DNA of 64,000 nt from PALSA-610 sp038239145 (lineage in GTDB: Bacteria > Actinomycetota > Acidimicrobiia > IMCC26256 > PALSA-610): the NCBI GenBank assembly GCA_038239145.1, contig JBBSFB010000003.1, positions 78,080-142,079 of the forward strand. Reading direction: 5' to 3'. The notes below the pieces were generated by a model that had not been told where the DNA came from, did not search any database, and worked only from the letters and a program-made list of their open reading frames with translations. Below are positions 26,498-34,167 of this stretch, in pieces. Each line of letters begins with the position of its first letter. The first letter of the stretch is position 1. The translations under genes and the position numbers were made by a program.

Positions 26498-27243
26498 GCA
26501 TCCCCAGCTTGGACGCGAGCGGCAAGGTCGTCGTCGTCACCGGCGGCAGCAAAGGTCTCGGTCGGGCAATGGCATTGGGGTTCGCGGAAGCGGGCGCCGA
26601 CGTCGTGGTGGCGAGCCGCAAGCTCGAGCCCTGCGAGGCCGTGGCCGCCGAGATCCGGGCGATGGGACGGCGGGCGTCGGCGGTGAGTTGCCACGTCGGC
26701 GACTGGGACCAGTGCTCGGCGTTGATCGACGCGACGGTCGCCGAGTTCGGGCGAATCGACGTGCTGGTGAACAACGCGGGCATCGCGCCCGCGCCGCCGT
26801 CGCTCCTCGACGTCACCGCCGCCCTGTTCGACAAGACGATCGCAGTCAATCTCAAGGGTCCGCTGCGGCTCACCGCGCTCGCGGCGGAACACATGACTGC
26901 GGGCGGCTCGATCATCAACATCAGTTCCAAGGCTTCATTGCACCCGATGTCGTTCACCGTCGTTTACGCGGCGGCCAAAGCCGGGCTGAACGCGCTCACG
27001 AAGGCGGCTGCCGGCGAATTCGGGCCGCGCGGAATCCGCGTCAACGCGATCGTGTGCGGCACCTTCCACACCGACAGCCTCCACGCGTCGATGCCGACCG
27101 AGGAGCTCCAAGCCCAGATGGCGGCGAACGTCAGCCTCGGCCGCATCGCCGCCGCCGCCGAGATCGTGGGGACCGCCCTCTTTCTTGCGAGCGACGCGTC
27201 GTCGTACCTGACCGGCGAGCTCATCACGCTCGACGGCGGCTGA
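26494..27243 (+). CDS. Short-chain dehydrogenase (3-oxoacyl-ACP reductase-like)
   Basis: A classical SDR of 249 residues. The coenzyme loop is TGGSKGLG (16-23), NNAG is in VLVNNAGIAP, catalytic Ser lies in NISSKAS, and Tyr-xxx-Lys is YAAAKAG. The C-terminal SSYLTGELITLDGG closes the substrate pocket and is the FabG-like ending. Arg/Lys after the first strand (VVVASRKLE) suggests NADP(H). It is likely an alcohol/ketone interconversion step of the operon's pathway. Confidence 0.92.
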   Translation: MSIPSLDASGKVVVVTGGSKGLGRAMALGFAEAGADVVVASRKLEPCEAVAAEIRAMGRRASAVSCHVGDWDQCSALIDATVAEFGRIDVLVNNAGIAPAPPSLLDVTAALFDKTIAVNLKGPLRLTALAAEHMTAGGSIINISSKASLHPMSFTVVYAAAKAGLNALTKAAAGEFGPRGIRVNAIVCGTFHTDSLHASMPTEELQAQMAANVSLGRIAAAAEIVGTALFLASDASSYLTGELITLDGG

Positions 27244-27272
27244 GCCCTCTCCGAGAGACAGGAAGCACCTGC

Positions 27273-28145
27273 ATGACGAGCGCAGCAGACGACGTAATCG
27301 GCGCAGGACGGGTCGCCGTCGTGACCGGAGGGGCAAGTGGCATCGGTCGCGCCCTCGCGGAAGCGTTCGCCGCGGCCGGGTCGGCGGTGGTCGTCGCCGA
27401 CGTCGACGGCGACGAGGCCGAGGTGGTCGCGGCGGGGATTCGCGCCTCCGGTGGAGCAGCCGAGGCGGTGAAGGTCGACGTATCCGACGCGGCCGCAGTC
27501 GATGAACTCGCGGCGACGACCCTCGCGCACTTCGGACGGGTCGACGTGCTGTGCAACAACGCCGGCGTCTCGACGTTCAACTTGCTCGAGGATCAGACGC
27601 TCGACGACTGGCGCTGGGTCTTCGGCGTCAACCTCTGGGGTGTCGTCAACGGGCTGCAGACGTTCGTCCCGATCATGCGGAAGCAGGGCACGCCCGGCCA
27701 CATCGTGAATACCGCGTCGATCGCCGGGTTGCTCAGCGGCGTTGCTTTCATCGGTCCTTACGCGGCGACGAAGGTGGCCGTAGTGTCGATCTCGGAAACG
27801 TTGGCTCAGGAGCTCGCCATCGACCGGACGCCGATCGGCGTGAGCGTGCTGTGCCCGAGCTCGGTCGACACGAAGGTGATGGAGTCAGAGCGCGGTCGTC
27901 CGCCGGCGATGGGCGTGGAGCACCGCACCGAGACGGCGGAGATGGTGCGGCTCGCGATTCGCGACTCGTTCACGGGCCCGTCGGGACTCACGCCCGCCGA
28001 GATTGCGCGCCGAGCCCTCGACACGATCCGCACCGGCCGTTTCTGGATCATCACCCATCCCGGCGAGCTCCCGGCGTTCGAGACGCGTGTGAACGGCATT
28101 CTCGCCGAGTTCCCCGGCCGTAGCGCCGCTCAGACCGGGTCGTAG
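27273..28145 (+). CDS. Short-chain dehydrogenase, extended C-terminus
   Basis: A 290-residue SDR with TGGASGIG (cofactor), VVADVDGDEAE (Asp after strand 2, so NAD(H) preference), LCNNAGVST, active Ser in NTASIAGLL and YAATK. The C-terminal part is longer than FabG-like SDRs and ends in RTGRFWIITHPG, as in the SDR group found with fatty-acid or terpene catabolism genes. An AGGAAG ribosome site precedes the ATG, 29 bases after the previous SDR. Its last 16 bases overlap the convergent VOC gene. Confidence 0.92.
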   Translation: MTSAADDVIGAGRVAVVTGGASGIGRALAEAFAAAGSAVVVADVDGDEAEVVAAGIRASGGAAEAVKVDVSDAAAVDELAATTLAHFGRVDVLCNNAGVSTFNLLEDQTLDDWRWVFGVNLWGVVNGLQTFVPIMRKQGTPGHIVNTASIAGLLSGVAFIGPYAATKVAVVSISETLAQELAIDRTPIGVSVLCPSSVDTKVMESERGRPPAMGVEHRTETAEMVRLAIRDSFTGPSGLTPAEIARRALDTIRTGRFWIITHPGELPAFETRVNGILAEFPGRSAAQTGS

Positions 28146-28585
28146 CCGTCGGCCGGAGTGCCGGGCGGATGCACTTCGGCATCGTTCGAGATCCACAGCA
28201 GCACTTCACCTTCGAGGCCGTCGGGGTCCCGGAACCACACGCTGTGGGAGCGGCCGAAGTCGGTCACGAAGCCGTCGCTCGCGCCGTGGGCAACGAGGCG
28301 CTTGCGGATCTCGACGAACGCCTCCCGGTCGGCCGCCTGCAAACCGACGTGATCGATCGGTCCGTGGCCGAACATGGAACCCCGCTCCAACTCGTGCGTG
28401 GAGTCGCCGCTGATCTCGAAGACGTTGAACTCAGTGCGCGGACCGATGTCGACCAACGTCAGCGTGCCCGGGCCGATGTGCTCCGTGTGCGAGACAGTCG
28501 CTTCGAAGACCTCTCCGTAGAACCGCACGAACCGTTCGGTGTCGTCGGTGATCACCGCCACGTGGTTGACGCCGGCAAGCAGCAT
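28130..28585 (-). CDS. VOC-family (glyoxalase/dioxygenase-fold) protein
   Basis: A 151-residue vicinal-oxygen-chelate protein with two beta-alpha-beta-beta-beta modules. Metal-ligand positions are visible as His8 in NHVAVITDD, Glu in TEFNVFEIS, His in DHVGLQA and Glu near the end in GLEGEVLLW. This full set of four ligands fits a glyoxalase-type or epimerase-type enzyme (methylmalonyl-CoA epimerase-like) rather than a resistance protein. It is embedded antisense between two plus-strand operon genes. Function unproven. Confidence 0.82.
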   Translation of the reverse strand: MLLAGVNHVAVITDDTERFVRFYGEVFEATVSHTEHIGPGTLTLVDIGPRTEFNVFEISGDSTHELERGSMFGHGPIDHVGLQAADREAFVEIRKRLVAHGASDGFVTDFGRSHSVWFRDPDGLEGEVLLWISNDAEVHPPGTPADGYDPV

Positions 28586-28658
28586 GGGGCCTCCTTCGCC
28601 TCGGCCGTCACCCGAGATTATGGTCCGCAGGCCGGAGCGTCACCGAACAGGAGCAAGC

Positions 28659-29522
28659 GTGCAGTCGACAGACGATGGTGCGTCGACGAGCCGGCTTGCG
28701 GCGCTGCTCGATCTCGAGGTCCTCGACCGCGATCTCTTCCGCGGTCAGAACGAGCCCGGCGCGGGCGCGCGCATGTCGCTGTACGGCGGTCAAGTCGCCG
28801 CGCAGGCGCTGAGGGCCGCGGGTGCCACCGTGCCGCCCGACCGTTTGCCCCACTCCTTGCACGGCTACTTCCTGCGCCCGGGCCAGGTCGACCGGCCCGT
28901 GCTCCTCCACGTCGACCGCGACCGCGACGGGGGTTCGTTCTCGGCTCGCCACGTGCGTGCCGTCCAGGACGGCGAGACGATCTTCTCGATGGTCGCATCG
29001 TTCCACGCGCGCGAAGACAGTGCGACCTTCGATGCGGTCCTCACCCGTGGTGGGCCCGATCCGTCAACCCTCCCGCCGCGCCCGACACCCTTCCTCATCG
29101 ACGTACGCGAAGTCACGCCGACCCGCATCGGCGACGGGCAAGTACGCCACTCCGATTCGCTGTGGGTGCGTGCGTCGGCGCCGCTCTCCGACGATCCGCT
29201 GACACACGCGTGCGCGGTCGCGTACGTCTCCGACCTCGGATCCGGTTTTGGTCAGGTCGAAGTTCCGGGCCTGCCCGCCGGGGGGCCGAGCATCGACCAC
29301 AGCCTCTGGTTCCATGAACCCATTCGGGCCGACGAGTGGATGCTGCTCGAGTTGTGGCCGCTGAAGGCGAGCAGCTCGCGAGGCGTCTACAGCGGTTCGC
29401 TCCGAAGCGAGGACGGCCGCCTTGGCGTGCTCCTCACCCAGGAGATGTTGCTGCGCGGCCACGAACTGAAGCCGGAGATGCTCCGCCGCATAGCCGAATA
29501 CCTCGGCGTCACCCCGGAGTAG
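28659..29522 (+). CDS. tesB: Acyl-CoA thioesterase II
   Basis: A 287-residue double hot-dog thioesterase. The first hot dog has LYGGQVAAQALRAAG and PHSLHGYFLRPG (the HGYFLRPG box is diagnostic of TesB); the second has IDHSLWFHEPIRADEWMLLE, with the catalytic Asp region, and a DGRLGVLLTQEMLLR end. It releases free acids from acyl-CoAs and probably acts as an overflow valve for the catabolic operon upstream. The GTG has AGGAG ten bases before it. Confidence 0.95.
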   Translation: MQSTDDGASTSRLAALLDLEVLDRDLFRGQNEPGAGARMSLYGGQVAAQALRAAGATVPPDRLPHSLHGYFLRPGQVDRPVLLHVDRDRDGGSFSARHVRAVQDGETIFSMVASFHAREDSATFDAVLTRGGPDPSTLPPRPTPFLIDVREVTPTRIGDGQVRHSDSLWVRASAPLSDDPLTHACAVAYVSDLGSGFGQVEVPGLPAGGPSIDHSLWFHEPIRADEWMLLELWPLKASSSRGVYSGSLRSEDGRLGVLLTQEMLLRGHELKPEMLRRIAEYLGVTPE

Positions 29523-29687
29523 CGCCCCGGGAGCGGTGATCTGTCCCGAAGGGCTCGACCGGCGGAGAGATCGGCTCGTGATCGCGCGACGCCGATTCCT
29601 TGACGAATCGTGATCTCTCGTCGGCGAGCACGTCGAACTCCCCGGCAAGGGCATGGACCACGCCGGAAACGCGGGTAACCATAGAGC

Positions 29688-30539
29688 GTGAAGAATCTGG
29701 TTGGACTGCTCCGGCGAGTGCTTCGTGAGCAGACCGCCGAACAGGTCGGGCTGGCCGCGTCGGGCGCCGCGTTCTGGCTCGTCATCGCGATACTGCCGAC
29801 CGCCATCGCGGTGATCAGCCTCTACGGCCTTGTCGTCAGTCCGCAGACAGTCGCGACGAACCTCGCCGGCATTGCCCACAACGGGCCCGACACGCTCGGC
29901 GCCACCCTCGCGCAACAACTCGAGAAGGTCGCGGCGTCCGATCATGCCGGGCTCACCGCGGGTCTCGTCGTCTCGATACTTCTCGCACTGTGGAGCGCCT
30001 CGGCGGGCGTCTACAACCTCGAGCGCGCCATCCGCGCCGCGTACGGATTCGGCCCGGAGGAGTACGTCCGCGCGCGCGGACGCGCACTGATCGGAGCCGG
30101 AGTCGTGGTGATGAGCCTCGGCGTCGCCGCGTTGATCTCGGGCGCGGCCGCGGTAGTTGCCGACTATCTCCCCACGGTCGTCGTCATCGTCGCCACGATC
30201 CCGATACTGGTCGCCGCGGGCACGGGAATCATCGCGATCCTGTACCGCTACTCCGTCGGGCACCGGCTGGCGCTCCGACGCCAGTTGCCGGGCGCGCTCA
30301 CCGCGAGCATCGGCCTGGCCGTCGTCGTGGGCGCGTTCGCCGTGTACCTCCACTTCTCGACCCGCTACACCGCCGTGTACGGAACGTTGGCCGGGACCGT
30401 CATCGGCATGGTCGGCACGTATCTCGGCGTGTATGTCGTGTTGCTCGGCGCCGTCCTCAACGCCCAACGGGGTTCGATCCGCTTGCTCCCCCCGCCCGGC
30501 GGCGCGCGCGATGCGCCGCAGGACACGATCGAAAGATAG
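29688..30539 (+). CDS. YihY/BrkB-family membrane protein
   Basis: A 283-residue inner-membrane protein with about six transmembrane helices and the YihY/virulence factor BrkB pattern: EQVGLAASGAAFWLVIAILPT in the first helix, ALWSASAGVYNLERAIRAAYG in the middle and YRYSVGHRL later. Function in bacteria is unclear; once misannotated as RNase BN. GTG start. It is free-standing, with the broken methyltransferase beginning directly after its stop. Confidence 0.88.
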   Translation: MKNLVGLLRRVLREQTAEQVGLAASGAAFWLVIAILPTAIAVISLYGLVVSPQTVATNLAGIAHNGPDTLGATLAQQLEKVAASDHAGLTAGLVVSILLALWSASAGVYNLERAIRAAYGFGPEEYVRARGRALIGAGVVVMSLGVAALISGAAAVVADYLPTVVVIVATIPILVAAGTGIIAILYRYSVGHRLALRRQLPGALTASIGLAVVVGAFAVYLHFSTRYTAVYGTLAGTVIGMVGTYLGVYVVLLGAVLNAQRGSIRLLPPPGGARDAPQDTIER

Positions 30540-30545
30540 CGGGCT

Positions 30546-31038
30546 GACGTTTCCGACCGGAATGGGACGCACGCGCAACCAGCCGAAGCCGAAGCCGACG
30601 AGATCGAACGGGCCGCGGCGGGCGAAGCGGACGTGCCCCGTTGGCACACCGAGCCACTCTCGCTCCGCGCCGCGTCCTTGCTTCCGCGGCGGGAACCGCG
30701 CTCGATCTGTGTACCGGTACGGGAGCGGTCGCCGCAGTCCTCGCCGCGATCGTCCCGTACGTCCCGACGGCATCGCTCGCGCTGCTGCCTCGCGATGGCC
30801 GACACTTCGAAGCTCGTCGCGCGCTCGGGGGGGACGACGGCACCGACGTGCTGGTGGAAGTGGCGCGTCGCAGCATCCGCTGGGTCCGTCCGGGTGATTC
30901 GCTACCGCTCGAGCTCGGTGGAGGCCAGGCCGAACGGTTGACCCACTGTTGGACGACGTGGGATACACCCGTCTCGACGTCATGCTCGACGAGGAAGGCG
31001 ACATGTCAGGGCTCTGCACTCGACGGGACGGGGGCTGA
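30546..31038 (+). pseudogene. Broken SAM methyltransferase, HemK/PrmC-like
   Basis: Fragments of a putative protein-(glutamine-N5) methyltransferase occur in three frames. First comes an N-terminal piece (AEADEIERAAAGEADVPRW, with HTEPLSLRAAS). After a shift near 30680 comes the SAM loop ALDLCTGTGAVAAVLAA, joined directly to VPYVPTASLALLPRD. The family has about 40 residues between these, containing the acidic SAM ligand and the Asn of the NPPY-type motif, so an internal deletion is present. LVEVARRSIRWVRPGDSLPLELGGGQAE follows, then another shift near 30945 leads to LLDDVGYTRLDVMLDEEGD and a TGA. The first part of the gene is also missing. No function is possible. Confidence 0.65.
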
Positions 31039-31239
31039 GTGCATCGCGGTCGACCTTCGGTATTTCCGAAGCCGACCACCGTGCGTTGCGAGGTCACCTC
31101 ACGCCGTCCCCATGTATGCGACGCGCGATCCGGCAACACGCGCAGTTGGTGCGGCAATCGCCGGTTTGGCGACCGCAGCTGGGCAGTGCCTACGTTTACC
31201 TTTTACGGGAACATCAAATGCCATGGAGGCAGACGCGGG

Positions 31240-31794
31240 ATGCAGACGACCGGCAAACACAAATACATCGTCGCTGTCGATTGGCTGACCGACCTCACGT
31301 TATTCGACCTCGTCGTGTGCGACGCCACCGGAGATGACGCGCGCGTCGGCGTGTTGTGCTGTGTCGACGACGACGGCAGCCAGTTCAGCTTCCTCGGGCC
31401 GGTCCGCGCGCTGTACGGGCTGCCACTGGGAGTACCGCTCGCGACCCGAGAGGTCGACGAGAGGCTCCCGATCTACCGCGCCGGCTGGCTCCCCGAACGC
31501 GTCGAGACCTCGACCGACATCGACACCGAAAGCGGGCCGGGGACCGAAGGCGAGCCGGGGACCGACGTCGAGACCCGCGCCGCCATCGACAGCGACAGCG
31601 ACGCCGCGACACCGAGCGACGCGCTCGCGGTCGACGAGGTTCCTGTCCCGGACGTGGCCGCGATCCGACCCTCGGCCCGGCCGACTCCTATGAGCACCTG
31701 GCTGGCTCTCGGCGCAACGGTGATGTTGCTCGTCGTCACGCGGCTGGTCGCGGTCGCGGGCCGACGGCGCGCGTTCCGCATGCTTCCGCACTGA
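31240..31794 (+). CDS. Hypothetical protein with acidic linker and C-terminal membrane anchor
   Basis: An 184-residue open frame that I do not recognise. Residues 1-80 form a compact alpha/beta-like part (KYIVAVDWLTDLTLFDLVV, FSFLGPVRALYGLPLGVP). Residues 90-150 are an acidic, Thr/Asp/Glu-rich linker with short repeats (DTESGPGTEGEPGTD). A single hydrophobic helix at about 163-175 (WLALGATVMLLVVTRLVAVA) is followed by a basic tail (GRRRAFR). Such a tail-anchored layout suggests a cytoplasmic domain on the membrane. The ATG at 31240 is the likeliest start; the frame is open upstream across non-coding-like sequence. Confidence 0.6.
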   Translation: MQTTGKHKYIVAVDWLTDLTLFDLVVCDATGDDARVGVLCCVDDDGSQFSFLGPVRALYGLPLGVPLATREVDERLPIYRAGWLPERVETSTDIDTESGPGTEGEPGTDVETRAAIDSDSDAATPSDALAVDEVPVPDVAAIRPSARPTPMSTWLALGATVMLLVVTRLVAVAGRRRAFRMLPH

Positions 31795-31868
31795 CCTGCG
31801 GTGTCGCCGCAGGCCCCTCGAAGATCCGCCTGACAGACTGGCGACCGCGGGATCCGAGAGGGGCAAGC

Positions 31869-32564
31869 ATGAGCATGAGCCGCCGGAAGTTCCTTCACGC
31901 AGGCGCGGGCGCGGCCGGAACCGCGGCGCTCGCCGGCGTCGCCCGGGCGCAGCCGGCCGCAGCCGCGACCTCCGGCATGGGCATTTCCGCGTGGGCGATG
32001 AACACACTCGGTTTCGCCGTGCCGCACGCCGTCTGGACGAAGGTGCCGTTCGACAAGGTGATGGCGAACAACAGTCCCGCGCGTCTGACTGCGGATCGCG
32101 CAACGTGGCTGTTTCCGACCGCAACCGCGCAAGGCCTCTGGTCGGTGCTGTTCAACGTGGCTTGGGACAACGGAGTCGGCCCGCTCGGCCGGCCGATCGC
32201 ACCGAAGACGCACCGCAAACTCGCTCGCATCGTGCAGCAGAACGTCGGCGTTCCGCAGAAAGCGCAACCGGTGATCGCAGGCTCGACCGATGACCGCACC
32301 TATCACGCCGATCTTGCGAAGCTCGGCGACCAGGGCGTTCTCTCCGACGGATCCAAGGGCTACCAGCAACAGCAAGTGCTCATGCAACTCGGTGTGATCC
32401 ACTCCGGGCCGGATCAGCGCGTCTGGGTCGAGGTGTACCAGAATTCGGGGCAGTCGCTCATGTGCAGGTTCGACGGAACGAGGGCGCCTGCGACTTCGAC
32501 CCGGGCGGCCGTCGTCGGCGTGCAGGCCCCGTCGCTGATGCTGGCCAAGTTCTCCGGCGTCTGA
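31869..32564 (+). CDS. Tat-exported protein of unknown function
   Basis: A 231-residue protein with a textbook Tat signal: SRRKFLHAGAGAAGTAALAG, ending in an Ala-rich cleavage site near ARAQPAAAA. The mature part has no motif I know. It contains several Trp-rich segments (GISAWAMNTLG, TAQGLWSVLFNVAWDNGVG) and a beta-like C-terminus (QRVWVEVYQNSGQSLMCRFDGTRA). Twin-Arg export implies folding or cofactor loading in the cytoplasm. GAGAGGGG lies just upstream of the ATG. It is a monocistronic gene. Confidence 0.75.
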   Translation: MSMSRRKFLHAGAGAAGTAALAGVARAQPAAAATSGMGISAWAMNTLGFAVPHAVWTKVPFDKVMANNSPARLTADRATWLFPTATAQGLWSVLFNVAWDNGVGPLGRPIAPKTHRKLARIVQQNVGVPQKAQPVIAGSTDDRTYHADLAKLGDQGVLSDGSKGYQQQQVLMQLGVIHSGPDQRVWVEVYQNSGQSLMCRFDGTRAPATSTRAAVVGVQAPSLMLAKFSGV

Positions 32565-32683
32565 TCTAGGGGACGGAACCCGTGCTCCTGCAGGTGACGC
32601 GCTGCTGATGCGCAGCCATCCTTACCCTGAGCATGCGCCGCACGGTCGTGAGGCGCCGGACCGCTCCAGCAACCGGAGGAATC

Positions 32684-32941
32684 ATGTTTGTTACCGTGCT
32701 CCATCGCATCCACGACCCCGAAGGCTTCCAGGCCGCCGAGGCCAAGGCGCTCGAAGCGGGGCTCCCGTCGAACGTCGCGCTTCCCATCCACGCGGCAACC
32801 CACGACCACAAGTTCGGCGTCTGTATCTGGGAAGGCGAGTCCGTCGCCTCGGTGCGTGAGACCGTCGAAGCTGCAGTAGGGGCGTGGGCCGACAACGAGT
32901 ACTACGAGATGGACGTCGACGGTCTGACGCCGTCCCTCTGA
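32684..32941 (+). CDS. Small alpha/beta protein (ferredoxin-fold-like)
   Basis: An 85-residue cytosolic protein with an ideal GGAGGA ribosome site seven bases before the ATG. The pattern MFVTVLHRIHDPEGF, then HAATHDHKFGVCIWEGESVASVRETVEAAVG, is a beta-alpha-beta layout like dimeric alpha-beta barrel/ABM proteins. His-rich HAATHDHKF may bind a metal. A similar kind of small protein occurs again at 40023. Function unknown. Confidence 0.7.
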   Translation: MFVTVLHRIHDPEGFQAAEAKALEAGLPSNVALPIHAATHDHKFGVCIWEGESVASVRETVEAAVGAWADNEYYEMDVDGLTPSL

Positions 32942-33125
32942 GGTCCCCCGCTCGAGGTCGGTGAGCGGCCGCGGCATCGGCGCTGCAGGAATCGGGCGCA
33001 ACGCTCGCCGACCGCGAGGGCGGCCGATCCGCTGGGCCTCGACGCCCAGTGGGACGTTGGATCCGCCGCCTACGCTCACGGCGCTCTGCGTTGCCGCGCG
33101 GGGCGGCGACCAGGGGGCGCAGGGC

Positions 33126-33460
33126 ATGGCAAAGGCGATGATCCTGACCGTCGACGACGATCCGGTCGTCTCCCAGGCGATCACACGCGACCTGCGCAAG
33201 CGCTACGGCGAGGGATATCAGATCGTCCGCGCCGAGTCCGGAGCCGAAGGCCTCGCGCTCCTGGACCAGTTCGCGTTGAAAGGTCGGCCGGTGCGTTGAT
33301 CGCCGCCGACCAGCGCATGCCGAACATGACCGGCATCGAATTCCTCGCCCGGGCCCAAGACCTCGCGCCGTCGGCGAAGGTCGTGTTGCTGACCGCGTAC
33401 GCCGCCACCGAGGTCGCGATCACGGCGATCAATGACATCGGGCTCGACCACTACCTGCTC
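33126..33460 (+). pseudogene. Response-regulator receiver remnant
   Basis: The first 55 codons give a receiver start: ILTVDDDPVVSQAITRDLRKRYG with the acidic pocket DDD, then AESGAEGLALLDQF. A one-base loss near 33290 (GTGCG for GTGGCG) ends the frame. In the next frame the receiver continues (LIAADQRMPNMTGIEFL with phosphoacceptor Asp, VVLLTAYAATEVAITAIN). After DHYLL, where the family has a KPW switch region, the sequence jumps into a histidine kinase. In actinobacteria this receiver type is usually fused to a thioredoxin-reductase-like oxidoreductase and sits beside a cyclic-nucleotide-binding sensor kinase. Both partners are largely gone here. Confidence 0.7.
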
Positions 33461-33477
33461 ATATCGAATGGTGCACC

Positions 33478-33985
33478 CGGGTCGCCGAACTGATCGAAGC
33501 CGACAAGTTGGAACCGACGTTCCAGTGGGTCGCGGGCACGCTCACCACACAAGCGCTGTTGAAGGAGATAAAGGAATCGACCTCCCGCATCTCCGGTCTC
33601 GTCGACGCCGTTCACACGTACTCGCAACTGGACCGAGCGTCGCTGCAGGTGATCGACGTGACCGAAGGCATCGAAAGCACGCCGGCGATCCTCGCCCGCA
33701 AGCTCGGCGATGGACGGCCGCGGGACACTGCGCATCACGACCCGTCTCGATCACGATGATCTCGTCGTCGAGTTCGGCGACTCGGGCGCAGGCATGCCCC
33801 CCCGAAGTTGTGGCGCGCGCGTTCGAGCCCTTCTATACGACGAAGAGAGCGTGGGCAAAGGCACCGGCCTCGGCCTCGACATCTCCCGTCGCATCGTCGC
33901 CGATCGCCACCACGGTCAGATCGAGATCGACTCCAAGCCCGGCCACACCGTCATCCGCGTCCGCCTGCCCTGCAATGCCCGGTAG
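33478..33985 (+). pseudogene. Sensor histidine kinase remnant (cNMP-binding type)
   Basis: Only the C-terminal half of a kinase remains: LEPTFQWVAGTLTTQALLKEIKESTSRISGLV, the region around the phosphoacceptor-like helix, then HTYSQLDRASL and EGIESTPAILARKLG. A deletion then removes the block with the ATP-binding N-box and joins to MDGRGTLRITTR. DSGAGMPP and GKGTGLGLDISRRIV (G boxes) follow, with a one-base shift on each side of EVVARAFEPFYTTK. The N-terminal sensor is absent; the receiver remnant ends 17 bases upstream. The order receiver-kinase and the missing stretch between them suggest one large deletion fused two genes. Confidence 0.7.
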
Positions 33986-34167
33986 ATCGCTCCGGCGGAG
34001 CCGACTCCCGGCGAAGCCGGACTGACGACGCAAACCGTTTGCGCGATATTTGCGACGTCAACCCGGCCTAACGAGGCACGACAATTTGCGCGGGACGGCT
34101 GACGGCGTAGTGTCGTGGCCGGGTCCGAGGACCCACGGGTCAGAGGGCAGCGGGACGGGGGAATTCG

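Noticed and set aside
29064..31157. A 697-codon minus-strand frame
   Set aside because: It is antisense to TesB and YihY, both complete and motif-supported. Low-complexity composition marks it as a shadow.
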